A stretch of DNA of 64,000 nucleotides from Pontiella sulfatireligans. Its GTDB lineage: Bacteria; Verrucomicrobiota; Kiritimatiellia; Kiritimatiellales; Pontiellaceae. The stretch covers positions 682,001 to 746,000 of the forward strand of contig NZ_CAAHFH010000001.1 of assembly GCF_900890705.1 (NCBI RefSeq). The letters are read 5' to 3'. The position numbers and the translations under genes were made by a program. Shown here piece after piece: positions 18,245-26,666 of this stretch. The notes under the pieces were generated by a model. The model had not been told where the DNA came from. It saw nothing but the letters and a program-made list of their open reading frames with translations, and made no database searches. How positions within the stretch are numbered: position 1 is the stretch's first letter; each line of letters starts with the position of its first letter.

Positions 18245-19770
18245 CTATTTTTCGCATGCGGGGCGCAGCCTTCGCCGCCTTTGTAGCGCTCCAGCAACGC
18301 TTTCATTTCGCCAACTTTTTCGGGGTGGCTGGCATATAGGTTAACATGCTGCGCCGGATCGTCCTTCAGATTGTAGAGCAGTCCCGGCGTTGCATCCTTG
18401 CCGTAGCCGCGCTCTTCGTTGAACCAAGCCGGACTCTTGGAATGCTCGCCCGACTTGGCATCGATGTAGACCCAATCGCCTTGGCGCAATGCAAATGCTT
18501 TGTCGAATGTGTTTTGCACGGTGGCTTTGCGCAGCGGCTGGCTGTATTTCTTTTCTTCCAGCACGGGCAGCAGATTGTAGCTGTCGACGGCCTCGGTCGA
18601 GGTCATGTCGTAGCCAATTACTTTTGCAAAGGTAGTGGCGAGATCAACTTGGCTGACGGTTTCGTCCGACACCATACCGGGTTTAACTTTTCCCGGCCAG
18701 CTGACCACGAACGGAACGCGGTGGCCGCCTTCCCAAACATCGCGCTTGAGGCCGCGCGACGGACCGGAACTCCAATGGCCAAATTTTTTCTGGCGCTCGT
18801 AGGCATATTTTTCGGGGCCGTTGTCGGCGGTGAACACCACGATCGTATTCTTGGAAAAGCCACCGGCTTCCAGAGCCTGGAAAATTTTCCCGGCCATGGC
18901 ATCGCTTTCGACCACAAAGTCGCCATAGGGCCCGGCCTCGGACTTTCCGCGGTATTCATCGTTCGGAATGATCGGCGCATGTGGCGAAGGAAATGCGAAG
19001 TAGAGAAAGAACGGCTGCTCCTTTTTCTGTTTACCAATCCAGGCAACCGCCTTGTCAGCCAGTGTGGGCAGCACCTTGTAGGGGTTCCAGCCTTCAACCA
19101 TCGGCCCTGGGCGGAATTCCCAGTTGCCCTCGGGTATTTCCTTGAAGAGCTTCGTATCCATCATGACCGTTGGCACTTCCGTCACCCGGTCGTTCTCGAC
19201 AAAGCAATAGGGGGGAAAGTTGATGGTTCCATCACCGAAATAATAGTCGAAGCCCTGAGCCAGCGGGCCGTTAGGAATCGGCTTGCTCCAATCAAAAGCC
19301 TCCGGCTTGTAGGCCTTCTTTTTCTTGCCCCATTGCTCAACGGTGGTGTTCGCTGTGTCGTCAATCTTTAGTGCGTCCCAGTTCCAACCGAGGTGCCACT
19401 TGCCGACGGCTGCCGTATTATATCCCTTGCTCTTGAACATTTTCGCCAGCGTAAAATCGTCCGGCTCAAAAACGGATTCGCCGAATGCGTTCACAATCCC
19501 GTGGAACCGTCGCCAATGGTGCTGCCCGGTCAGCAGCGCAAAGCGGCTCGGTGTGCAGATGCCCGACGAGCTGTGCCCGTCGGTAAAGCGCATCCCTTGG
19601 TCCGCCAGCTGATCAAGGTTCGGCGTTGGAATCTTGGATTCCGGATTATTGGCCCCGAGATCGCCAAAGCCCATGTCGTCCGCATAAATAACGACAACGT
19701 TTGGAAGCTTTGCCGCTTGAACTACCGATATGGCCAACATGGCCGAACACAAAAGAAAAAACCGTTTCAT
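18235..19770 (-). CDS. Secreted sulfatase (S1 family), sulfatase 2
   Basis: An arylsulfatase-like enzyme. The frame is open upstream to 19860, but ATG 19770 begins a clear signal peptide ([19 protein letters not shown]) and gives 511 residues. The active-site motif is C72-T-P-S-R76, followed by LLTGQHHWR, with [10 protein letters not shown] for metal binding later. The product would be secreted or periplasmic. The C-terminal residues and stop are encoded within a word-type inverted repeat. The palindrome variant TTCCAGAGCCTGGAA occurs at 18868-18882. Confidence 0.95.
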   Translation of the reverse strand: MKRFFLLCSAMLAISVVQAAKLPNVVVIYADDMGFGDLGANNPESKIPTPNLDQLADQGMRFTDGHSSSGICTPSRFALLTGQHHWRRFHGIVNAFGESVFEPDDFTLAKMFKSKGYNTAAVGKWHLGWNWDALKIDDTANTTVEQWGKKKKAYKPEAFDWSKPIPNGPLAQGFDYYFGDGTINFPPYCFVENDRVTEVPTVMMDTKLFKEIPEGNWEFRPGPMVEGWNPYKVLPTLADKAVAWIGKQKKEQPFFLYFAFPSPHAPIIPNDEYRGKSEAGPYGDFVVESDAMAGKIFQALEAGGFSKNTIVVFTADNGPEKYAYERQKKFGHWSSGPSRGLKRDVWEGGHRVPFVVSWPGKVKPGMVSDETVSQVDLATTFAKVIGYDMTSTEAVDSYNLLPVLEEKKYSQPLRKATVQNTFDKAFALRQGDWVYIDAKSGEHSKSPAWFNEERGYGKDATPGLLYNLKDDPAQHVNLYASHPEKVGEMKALLERYKGGEGCAPHAKNSNH

Positions 19771-19898
19771 AACCCTACCCCCTATCGCTTTGCTTTTATT
19801 CTTAATCAACGCGTGTACTCTCGCACAAATGGACAAGCCTTTCCACTTAGTTGTGGGCAATTAGACAACCAACGACCGAGACAGAACTCGAAACCGCG

Positions 19899-19927
19899 TT
19901 GACACAACGTAACTTTAGCGTTACGTT
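19899..19927 (+). promoter_or_regulatory. Promoter and inverted-repeat operator of the higBA module
   Basis: A TTGACA -35 box lies at 19899-19904. A perfect 8-bp inverted repeat AACGTAAC-N6-GTTACGTT spans 19906-19927, covering the expected -10 position (TACGTT at 19922, 17-nt spacing). This is the usual layout for autorepression by the antitoxin. The -10 match is weak, so the exact promoter is inferred. Confidence 0.65.
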
Positions 19928-19941
19928 CGAGCTTGTTGAAT

Positions 19942-20292
19942 ATGAAACGGAAAATTACTTTCTATGAAACGGCGGAGGGAGCGTCGCCCGTTGAAAAGTT
20001 TCTGAGGAAACAAACTGTACAGGTCCGCAAAGCGGTTGCGGCCGGATTCATGCACATCCAAAACGACACCAACCCGGAACACCTGTTTCGGAAAATGACG
20101 GCTACGGACGGGCTTTGGGAAATTCGGATTAAACAGGGTGGAAATATTTTTCGGTTGCTCTGCTTTTTCCACGGCTCCGAACTGATCGTCGTGGCCAGTG
20201 GATTCCAGAAGAAAACACAAAAAACGCCGAGGCAGGAGATCAAGACTGCTGAGGCCCGGAAGAAGGATTATTTCAGGAGACAAGCACAATGA
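19942..20292 (+). CDS. higB: HigB-like toxin (RelE superfamily, phage-derived Gp49-like)
   Basis: A 116-residue protein (start ATG 19942; TTG 19933 is possible) of the RelE/HigB type. It reads KRKITFYETAEGASPVEKFL, then LWEIRIKQGGNIFRLLCFF and a helical tail with TPRQEIKTAE. The family cleaves mRNA at the ribosome. The stop overlaps the antitoxin start by 4 nt. The toxin-first order is typical of higBA. Confidence 0.9.
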   Translation: MKRKITFYETAEGASPVEKFLRKQTVQVRKAVAAGFMHIQNDTNPEHLFRKMTATDGLWEIRIKQGGNIFRLLCFFHGSELIVVASGFQKKTQKTPRQEIKTAEARKKDYFRRQAQ

Positions 20293-20588
20293 GTAAAACC
20301 AAGCGACTGGGCAAATCTTTTGATGAGTGGTACGCAGAACAATGCGCTGCCGATCCCGATTTTGACACCGATGTAAAGGTGCTCGTTGAAGAGCTTCGCC
20401 TCCAGGCCCAACTCTACGAAGCCCGGAAGGTGGCGGGGCTGACACAGGACCAGGTGGCCGAGCGGATGCAGGTGAACCGCTCCTTTGTGTCGCGTCTGGA
20501 AAACCACCCCGAAAACATGAAGCTCGCCACGCTTAACAAATATGCGCGGGCAGTTGGCATGAAGGTCGAAATCGAACTCCACGCCTAA
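20289..20588 (+). CDS. higA: HigA-like antitoxin (XRE helix-turn-helix)
   Basis: A 99-residue protein whose helix-turn-helix domain is seen in ARKVAGLTQDQVAERMQV followed by VSRLENH. It should neutralise HigB and bind the operator upstream of higB. Its start overlaps higB (ATGA). The stop is followed directly by a word-type inverted repeat. Confidence 0.91.
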   Translation: MSKTKRLGKSFDEWYAEQCAADPDFDTDVKVLVEELRLQAQLYEARKVAGLTQDQVAERMQVNRSFVSRLENHPENMKLATLNKYARAVGMKVEIELHA

Positions 20589-20597
20589 CTTTATTTA

Positions 20598-20666
20598 GAC
20601 GGGATAACAGGATTTACAGGATCGGATCTTGCCATGTGAAAATCCTGTCCATCCTGTTATCCCGTC
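20598..20666. repeat. Word-type inverted repeat (ACAGGAT words) between higA and uvrB
   Basis: A 26-nt left arm (20598-20623; begins GACGGGATAACAGGAT) and right arm (20641-20666; ends ATCCTGTTATCCCGTC) match at all but about three positions around a 17-nt centre. It starts 10 nt after the higA stop and ends 10 nt before the uvrB start. Confidence 0.88.
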
Positions 20667-20676
20667 AAAAACTTCT

Positions 20677-22650
20677 ATGAACAACACCTTCCAGTTAGTT
20701 GCGGATTTTGTGCCGACCGGCGACCAGCCGGAGGCGATTGAGAAGCTGTGCGCGGGCTTGGCCAAGGGGCGAAAGTTCCAAACCTTGGAAGGCGTAACGG
20801 GTTCCGGCAAGACCTTCACGATCGCTAACACCATTGCCCGCCTTGGCCGCCCCACCCTGGTGCTGTCGCACAACAAAACGCTGGCGGCGCAGCTCTATGC
20901 CGAGTTGAAGGCGTTCTTCCCGCACAACGCGGTGGAATACTTTGTCTCCTACTACGACTACTACCAGCCCGAGGCCTACATTCCGCAGACCGATACCTTC
21001 ATTGAGAAAGACTCCGCAATCAACGAGGAGATTGAGCGGCTGCGTTTGGCGGCGACCGACGCGCTGCTCAACCGCGAGGACGTCATCATTGTGGCCTCGG
21101 TCTCCTGCATCTACGGACTGGGGTCTCCGGAGGACTATAAAAAAATGGTCGTCGGCGCAAAGGTCGGTGAAACGGCAGACCGCGATGCGGTGCTTAAGAA
21201 GCTCGTTGAAATCCAGTATGAGCGCAACGACTACGAGCCCGGCCCTGGTAAATTCCGCGTACGCGGCGATACGCTCGACATCTTCCCCTCCTACGCCAAA
21301 GACTACGGCATCCGCCTCGAATTCTGGGGCGATGAAATTGAAGCGATCAAGAAGATAGATCCGCTGACCGGAGACACGTTCGAAACGCTCGACCACATCA
21401 TGGTTTCGCCGGCCAAGCACTTTGTGATGCCGCAAACCAAGATCGACGCCGCCCTCGTGGCCATCCGCCAAGAGATGGAGCAGCAGGTTGCCGTGTTCGA
21501 GCGCGAAAACCGGTTGATCGAGGCACAGCGGATCAAGATGCGCTCCGAATATGATTTGGAAATGATGAAGGAAATCGGGTTTTGCGGCGGCATCGAAAAC
21601 TATTCCCGCCACCTCGCCGGCCGGAATGCCGGCGATCGTCCGGAATGCCTGCTGGACTATTTTTCGGGCGACTTCCTGACCATTGTTGACGAATCGCACG
21701 TGACCCTTCCCCAGGTTCGGGGCATGTATAACGGCGACCAGGCGCGCAAAGGCACGCTGGTCGAACATGGCTTCCGCCTGCCCTCGGCACTCGACAACCG
21801 GCCCATGAATTTTGATGAGTTTTTATCGGTGACCAACCAAATGATTTTCCTTTCCGCCACGCCCAGCGTCTTTGAGAAGGAGCACGGCGGAACGCCGATC
21901 GAACAGATTATCCGGCCGACCGGAATCATCGATCCTCCGGTGGAGCTGCGCCCGCTCAAAAACCAGATCGACGATCTGATGGAGGAAATCCGGCTCCGCG
22001 CCGAACGCGGCGAGCGCACGCTGGTAACCACGCTCACCAAGCGCACGGCGGAAGATCTGAGCGAATATCTGGAAAAGACGGGACTCAAGGTGCAATACCT
22101 TCATTCCGACATCGGAGCGCTCGAACGAGTCGATATCCTGCGCGACCTGCGGGGCGGCAAATTCGATTGCCTGATCGGCATCAACCTTTTGCGCGAAGGG
22201 CTCGACCTGCCGGAAGTCTCGCTCGTCGCCATCCTCGACGCGGACAAGGAAGGCTTTCTGCGTTCCGAAACCGCGCTGGTGCAAACCGCCGGGCGCGCCG
22301 CGCGGCACATCGACGGCCTCGTCATCATGTATGCCGAAAAGATTACCGACTCGATGCAGCGCATGATGGACAAATGCGATCACCGTCGCCAAAGGCAGCG
22401 CGCCTACAACGAAGAGCACGGCGTTGTTCCGCGGGCCATCACCAAGAGCATTGCGGACAGCCTGAAGACCATCTACGAAACCGCGGAAGAAACGGTCGAA
22501 CTAGCCGTGGCCGAGGACGGCGTGGATTATACCGTCGGCGAAATCATCCACCAACTGGAGCAGGAAATGGTCGAAGCCGCCGAAGCGCTGGAGTATGAAC
22601 GCGCCGCCGTCCTGCGCGACCAGATTAAAGCCTTAAAACAGAAAGAATAA
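20677..22650 (+). CDS. uvrB: UvrABC excinuclease subunit B
   Basis: The damage-verifying helicase of nucleotide excision repair. ATG 20677 (MNNTFQLVADF) gives 657 residues; the upstream open frame runs into the word repeat and is not coding. Walker A GVTGSGKT, the beta-hairpin region with YYDYYQPEAYIPQTDTFIEK, the DESH box and the C-terminal UVR motif (EYERAAVLRDQIKAL) are all present. The residue before GVTGSGKT is usually Leu (QTLLG in most UvrB) and here is Glu (FQTLEG), in codons forming a TTCCAA-N3-TTGGAA palindrome. A hairpin repeat starts at the stop codon. Confidence 0.97.
   Translation: MNNTFQLVADFVPTGDQPEAIEKLCAGLAKGRKFQTLEGVTGSGKTFTIANTIARLGRPTLVLSHNKTLAAQLYAELKAFFPHNAVEYFVSYYDYYQPEAYIPQTDTFIEKDSAINEEIERLRLAATDALLNREDVIIVASVSCIYGLGSPEDYKKMVVGAKVGETADRDAVLKKLVEIQYERNDYEPGPGKFRVRGDTLDIFPSYAKDYGIRLEFWGDEIEAIKKIDPLTGDTFETLDHIMVSPAKHFVMPQTKIDAALVAIRQEMEQQVAVFERENRLIEAQRIKMRSEYDLEMMKEIGFCGGIENYSRHLAGRNAGDRPECLLDYFSGDFLTIVDESHVTLPQVRGMYNGDQARKGTLVEHGFRLPSALDNRPMNFDEFLSVTNQMIFLSATPSVFEKEHGGTPIEQIIRPTGIIDPPVELRPLKNQIDDLMEEIRLRAERGERTLVTTLTKRTAEDLSEYLEKTGLKVQYLHSDIGALERVDILRDLRGGKFDCLIGINLLREGLDLPEVSLVAILDADKEGFLRSETALVQTAGRAARHIDGLVIMYAEKITDSMQRMMDKCDHRRQRQRAYNEEHGVVPRAITKSIADSLKTIYETAEETVELAVAEDGVDYTVGEIIHQLEQEMVEAAEALEYERAAVLRDQIKALKQKE
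20776..20790. repeat. TTCCAAACCTTGGAA palindrome in uvrB
   Basis: An exact TTCCAA-N3-TTGGAA match coding FQTLE next to Walker A. The FQTL part is conserved in UvrB for protein reasons; the final GAA is not, so only part of the match can be explained by coding. Confidence 0.7.
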
Positions 22651-22726
22651 ACGCAAAGACTCAAAGGCTAGGGAGTTTCGCAAAGCTTTCCTTTGCGAGT
22701 CTTAGCGGTCTTGGCACCTTTGCGTT
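22650..22726. repeat. Nested word-type inverted repeat (CGCAAAG words) at the uvrB 3' end
   Basis: AACGCAAAG (from the last base of the TAA stop) pairs with CTTTGCGTT (22718-22726). Inside lies a second perfect hairpin, CGCAAAG-CTTTC-CTTTGCG, at 22679-22697. The gap to the convergent rhomboid gene stop is 9 nt. Confidence 0.85.
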
Positions 22727-22735
22727 AGATTTTTT

Positions 22736-23527
22736 TCAACGCGTGGCTGCTTTCAGCATCTCGCGTTCGCGGGGCGTGAGTGCGCCCATGCCCTCTTTGC
22801 CGATTTTATCGAGAATGCGATCGATGTCCTCTTTGGATAGCTTTGCGGCGCTTGAGGCTGAGCTGGGCTTAGGCTTGGATTTTCCGCCTTTCCCCAGCTT
22901 GTTCTTAAGCTGCCCGATGAAGTTCGGGTTCTTTATTGAATAGGCATAGCAGAAGCCGGCAATGCCACCCATCAGATGCGCGGCGTTGGCGATGCCGCCA
23001 AAGACCGGATGCACGAAGGTTTGGAAAAACTCAAATCCAATAAGCACGGAGACGAGTATCCAGGCCTTGATGGGATAAAACGGCAGGAAAATCAGCACGA
23101 CCTTGGCATGGGGATAGAGCGCCGCAAATGCGCCGAGGATACCCATAACCGCACCGGATGCGCCGACGCAGTACTGGCCCGGACTCGCCAGAAGCGACCA
23201 GCCCAACCCGCCGAGAATGCCGCTGATGTAGTAGAGGATGAAGAAGCGGTAGGCGCCGAGCCTTCGTTCCATGGTTGGGCCGATGAAGAATAGGCCCATC
23301 ATGTTCATCAGAATGTGCGAAAAGCTGCCGTGCACAAACATGTAGGTGAACAGCTGGCCGAACGACAGCGTTTTCCACCACACGGCGGGCAGCGCAAACA
23401 GGTTGGCGATCGGCAAATGGAAGAGATATTCCAATATATAAACAACAACATTTAGGATAATCAAAAACCGAACCGCGGGCGTGATCCCGCGCATGCTTCC
23501 AATATCCTGAGGTTCATTCTGATACAT
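22736..23527 (-). CDS. Rhomboid family intramembrane serine protease
   Basis: A 263-residue membrane protein with six hydrophobic segments. The catalytic Ser lies in VGASGAVMG (S124) and the catalytic His in NAAHLMGG (H184); HGSFSHILMNMMGLFFIG is the conserved TM2 region. The cytosolic C-terminus (DRILDKIGKEGMGALTPREREML) is the small DUF6576-like segment often found on bacterial rhomboids. Its substrate is unknown. It is monocistronic and convergent with uvrB. Confidence 0.94.
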   Translation of the reverse strand: MYQNEPQDIGSMRGITPAVRFLIILNVVVYILEYLFHLPIANLFALPAVWWKTLSFGQLFTYMFVHGSFSHILMNMMGLFFIGPTMERRLGAYRFFILYYISGILGGLGWSLLASPGQYCVGASGAVMGILGAFAALYPHAKVVLIFLPFYPIKAWILVSVLIGFEFFQTFVHPVFGGIANAAHLMGGIAGFCYAYSIKNPNFIGQLKNKLGKGGKSKPKPSSASSAAKLSKEDIDRILDKIGKEGMGALTPREREMLKAATR

Positions 23528-23659
23528 GTGTTCCTTTCAAAATCCAGCCGAGTAGACCGAAACCCGCCGTTGCGGTCAATCTTGCAACGCGCTTAACTTA
23601 TCGACACAAAACCCCGCGTTGCGTTGAATATCGGGCTTGCCCATTTTCAAGGGCGGGAT

Positions 23660-24142
23660 ATGATGAACGCCATGAAACACAAGTGGAAACTCTATTTGGA
23701 CACGTCGGTGTTCGGTGGCGCTTTTGATATTCGCGAAGGATTCGACCGCGATTCGCGACGGGTTATCGATGCTGTTTTAAGCGGCGTCGCAGAGTTGCTC
23801 TATTCGCCTGCACTTGAAGAAGAGCTGGTGGATGCTCCCGAACGTGTTCAGGCGTTGTTTACCGCAATTTCGGATAGCGCGAAAACCAAAATCGACCTAA
23901 CGGAGGAAATCTCGGAGCTAAGCCAGGCCTATTTGGATGCAGGAATCGTTGGCCCCCAGTGGCTGGACGACACCCTGCACGTGGCGGCCGCGACAGTTGG
24001 CAGAGCCGACGCCATCGTATCATGGAACTTCAAGCACATTGTCCGCTTGGACAAAATTAAGGGATACAACGCGGTGAACCTCAAAAACGGCTACGGCATC
24101 ATTACAATTATCAGCCCCAAGGAGGTGGATTTCGATGAATGA
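23660..24142 (+). CDS. PIN-domain toxin
   Basis: A PIN-fold ribonuclease-like toxin of about 160 residues. Acidic residues expected at the metal site are seen in KLYLDTSVFGGAF (Asp), EEELVDAP, and WLDDTLHVAAATVGRADAIVSWNFKHIV near the end. Several start codons are possible (ATG 23660, 23663 or 23672); the translated product shares its core either way. It overlaps the next gene by 8 nt, so the two form a coupled pair. Confidence 0.82.
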   Translation: MMNAMKHKWKLYLDTSVFGGAFDIREGFDRDSRRVIDAVLSGVAELLYSPALEEELVDAPERVQALFTAISDSAKTKIDLTEEISELSQAYLDAGIVGPQWLDDTLHVAAATVGRADAIVSWNFKHIVRLDKIKGYNAVNLKNGYGIITIISPKEVDFDE

Positions 24143-24356
24143 AGCTTTTTGGAAAAACTTCCCCCCTATCCATGATTTTGACTGCGTTGAAATGAAACGC
24201 CGCGCCCAGTTGCGCATCTATGAAGAGACCAGAGGAATGAGCCCGAAAGAAATTGTAAACTATTTTAAGACGAAAGAGGAGTCGCGCGCACCCATAGCCG
24301 TGTGCGAAACTCCCCCAACATATGAAACCACCGCAAACGAAACGAAAGAACCATGA
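24135..24356 (+). CDS. Probable antitoxin of the PIN pair
   Basis: A 73-residue charged protein containing [25 protein letters not shown] recognise it only as the small partner that usually follows this type of PIN gene. It overlaps the toxin by 8 nt and its stop overlaps the queF start by 4 nt (ATGA), so toxin, antitoxin and queF are translated as one chain. Confidence 0.72.
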   Translation: MNEAFWKNFPPIHDFDCVEMKRRAQLRIYEETRGMSPKEIVNYFKTKEESRAPIAVCETPPTYETTANETKEP

Positions 24357-24769
24357 CCAACGAAACTAAACTGACAGGCCTGACCCTGCTGAAAAAAGGC
24401 GAAATGCGCTATCCGACCACGCCGGACGAAGCGGAGCTTGAAACCTTTGAAAACGCGAACCAGCAGCGAAACTATTGGATCACGTTCCAGACCTCGGAAT
24501 TCACCTCGCTCTGCCCCATCACCGGGCAACCCGATTTTGCGACGATTACGATCGAATACATTCCGGGCGAGCTATGCGTAGAAAGCAAGTCGCTGAAGCT
24601 CTATCTCTTCTCGTTCCGCCAGACCGGTACGTTCTACGAAGAAATCGTCAACCGCATCTACACCGATCTCGAAGCCCTGCTGAAACCACGGCGGCTGGTA
24701 GTGAACGGCGACTTCACTGCGCGCGGCGGCATCACCTCGGCCGTAAAGATTGATTCGGCTGAAGCCTAG
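24353..24769 (+). CDS. queF: NADPH-dependent 7-cyano-7-deazaguanine reductase QueF (short type)
   Basis: Reduces preQ0 to preQ1 in queuosine synthesis. The 138-residue type I form has nucleophile Cys54 in [13 protein letters not shown] with Asp61, the NADPH/substrate-binding [13 protein letters not shown], and the C-terminal RGGITS. The partner genes queD, queC and queE lie 15 kb away, on the minus strand at 39.7-41.7 kb. Here queF is coupled to a PIN toxin-antitoxin pair by a 4-nt overlap. Confidence 0.96.
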   Translation: MTNETKLTGLTLLKKGEMRYPTTPDEAELETFENANQQRNYWITFQTSEFTSLCPITGQPDFATITIEYIPGELCVESKSLKLYLFSFRQTGTFYEEIVNRIYTDLEALLKPRRLVVNGDFTARGGITSAVKIDSAEA

Positions 24770-24794
24770 TTTTCGGATCAGGCTCCCTCTTTCA

Positions 24795-26648
24795 TCAGGC
24801 ATAGCTGCGGATCTCGAAAAGCTTGGCGTTTTGTGCTCCGAAGGTTTCTTTCATATGGATCCGGATTGCCGTTGCCTTGATTGAATCAAACTGGAACTTG
24901 ATCAGGCGTCTTTGGTTGTCGTCGTTTAAGCCGATGCGGAGCCATTCTCCATCGACAAGCGCCTGAAGCTCCAGCGACTTCAGCATTTCCCGAGGAACAA
25001 CACTCGTGAAGGCTTTATTCTCCTGCGGGTTCTTGAGCATCATAATGTTGCGCTTTACGTTGGTGTCGCACTTTATTTCAACGGTTGAAAGCGGAACCGC
25101 CTTGTCCCATTCGAGCGTGACTTCCGCCGGCAGGCCATCTGACTCCCAGTGATGAATGAAGTGCTCTTCATCCCGCGCCATGCCGTCGGTCAGCAGCTTC
25201 ACATCGCCGGAAAGAGTGGAAGATGCGGAGATGCGCGCCGCCGTCTTTGCCAGATCCTTCGGATCCTTTGCAGAGCGAAGCGGAATAAAGGCGTCATCGC
25301 GCAGCAGCTGTTCCTGCAGCTCATCCATATGGTTCTGCCCTAATTCGCGCGGGGCAACCCCTTTCTCCAAACAGAGCGCCGCTGCCGTGCCGACGGCCTG
25401 CCCCATCGTGGAGCAGGTTCCCATCACGCGAGAAGACGAAAGCGCCACATGCGTTTGGCTCACATTTCTTCCTGCAAACAGCAGGTTCGAAATGTTTTTG
25501 GAATACAGGCACCGATATGGGATTTCATAGACACGGCTGAAATGTTCATGGAAATAGCTCGGAGGTTCCGGCAGGTTTTCAATCCCGCCTGGATTATGTT
25601 CGTCCAGCGGCCATCCACCGAACGCCACGGCGTCTTCAAAATGCATGTGTCTGAGCTGGTCCGGCTCAGAGAGAATATAGTCGCCGATAAAGCGTCGGGA
25701 CTCGCGACGCCCCGGCAACGAGCCCACCCAGTCGAGCGAATAGTTGGCGGCTTCTGGGAACTTGCCTGAATTCTTCACGTAGTCCCATACGCCGTAGGCA
25801 TAGCCCATCAGCTTCTGGCGATCTACCTCTGCATCACCGATGATGTCGTGTTCATTTGCAACTTCGACCCACCAGAACCCTTCGTCAAACGGAAGGATGG
25901 CCCGGTCTGGGTGTGATTTGTCCGCTTCATATTCAATGGCAAACGGCGGCGCCTTGAACGAGGTCGGCTTGCCCATGTCCTTGGATGAGAGCAAAATGGT
26001 CGCCCCCATCTGCCAGCCATCCGCCGCTTCAGGAGCGTATTGCTCGCCAAACTCGGCGGAGGCTTCACGCCCGGTCCGGTAGAGCGCACCGGCCGTAGCG
26101 GCCAGCAGGCCATCGCCGGAGCAGTCGATGAACAGGTCGGCATTGATGGTTAGAACGGTTTCCGTGCAGAGCTGCCAGCAGATCGCAGATACGATTTTGG
26201 AGTCCGCCGTTTTTGCCTGAATCGCCTGGGTGTTGAGGATCAGGGTAATGTTCGGCTCGCGGGTCACGAAGTCGTAGAGCACATGGTCCCATACCGTCCA
26301 CGATTCCTGTTCGTTGCAGAAGCGGTTGTGCAGATGGATCTCCTCAATGATGCCGGTTTCACGTTCGGGCAGTCCGCTCGTCAGACGGGTCACGCCGTGT
26401 ACAATAACGCGGAGTTCGCTGGAAGCGTTTCCGCCCAGCATCGGCCGGTCCTGAACCAGCACCACCTTGGCCCCGTTGCGCGCAGCGGACACCGCCGCGC
26501 AAATTCCGGCCATGCCGCCACCCATAACGGCCACCTCAAAATCCATGGTCTTTTTGCGGATGGGCGTACCCATCTTTCCGGTGCCCATCTGGAGCCATTG
26601 ATCCCTGCTCCGGTCGGTCAAACCGGCAAAATCTTCACCCTCACTCAT
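24795..26648 (-). CDS. FAD-dependent oxidoreductase (FAD_oxidored family)
   Basis: A 617-residue flavoprotein. The dinucleotide-binding motif is MGGGMAGICAAVSAARNGAKVV near residue 40, and RPMLGGNASSELRV and LFIDCSGDGLLAATAGA follow as in PF12831-type enzymes. The C-terminal part (from about 480) looks like a beta-sandwich of the F5/8 discoidin sort. AGGAG lies 9 nt before the ATG. The family is common in PVC carbohydrate loci, but its reaction is not known. It is the last gene of the galactan-like locus and follows the SSS symporter. Confidence 0.83.
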   Translation of the reverse strand: MSEGEDFAGLTDRSRDQWLQMGTGKMGTPIRKKTMDFEVAVMGGGMAGICAAVSAARNGAKVVLVQDRPMLGGNASSELRVIVHGVTRLTSGLPERETGIIEEIHLHNRFCNEQESWTVWDHVLYDFVTREPNITLILNTQAIQAKTADSKIVSAICWQLCTETVLTINADLFIDCSGDGLLAATAGALYRTGREASAEFGEQYAPEAADGWQMGATILLSSKDMGKPTSFKAPPFAIEYEADKSHPDRAILPFDEGFWWVEVANEHDIIGDAEVDRQKLMGYAYGVWDYVKNSGKFPEAANYSLDWVGSLPGRRESRRFIGDYILSEPDQLRHMHFEDAVAFGGWPLDEHNPGGIENLPEPPSYFHEHFSRVYEIPYRCLYSKNISNLLFAGRNVSQTHVALSSSRVMGTCSTMGQAVGTAAALCLEKGVAPRELGQNHMDELQEQLLRDDAFIPLRSAKDPKDLAKTAARISASSTLSGDVKLLTDGMARDEEHFIHHWESDGLPAEVTLEWDKAVPLSTVEIKCDTNVKRNIMMLKNPQENKAFTSVVPREMLKSLELQALVDGEWLRIGLNDDNQRRLIKFQFDSIKATAIRIHMKETFGAQNAKLFEIRSYA

Positions 26649-26666
26649 AGTTAATATCTCCTGAAA

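Noticed and set aside
20629..20676. N-terminal extension of uvrB
   Set aside because: The 16 extra codons lie in a word repeat; the family begins at ATG 20677.
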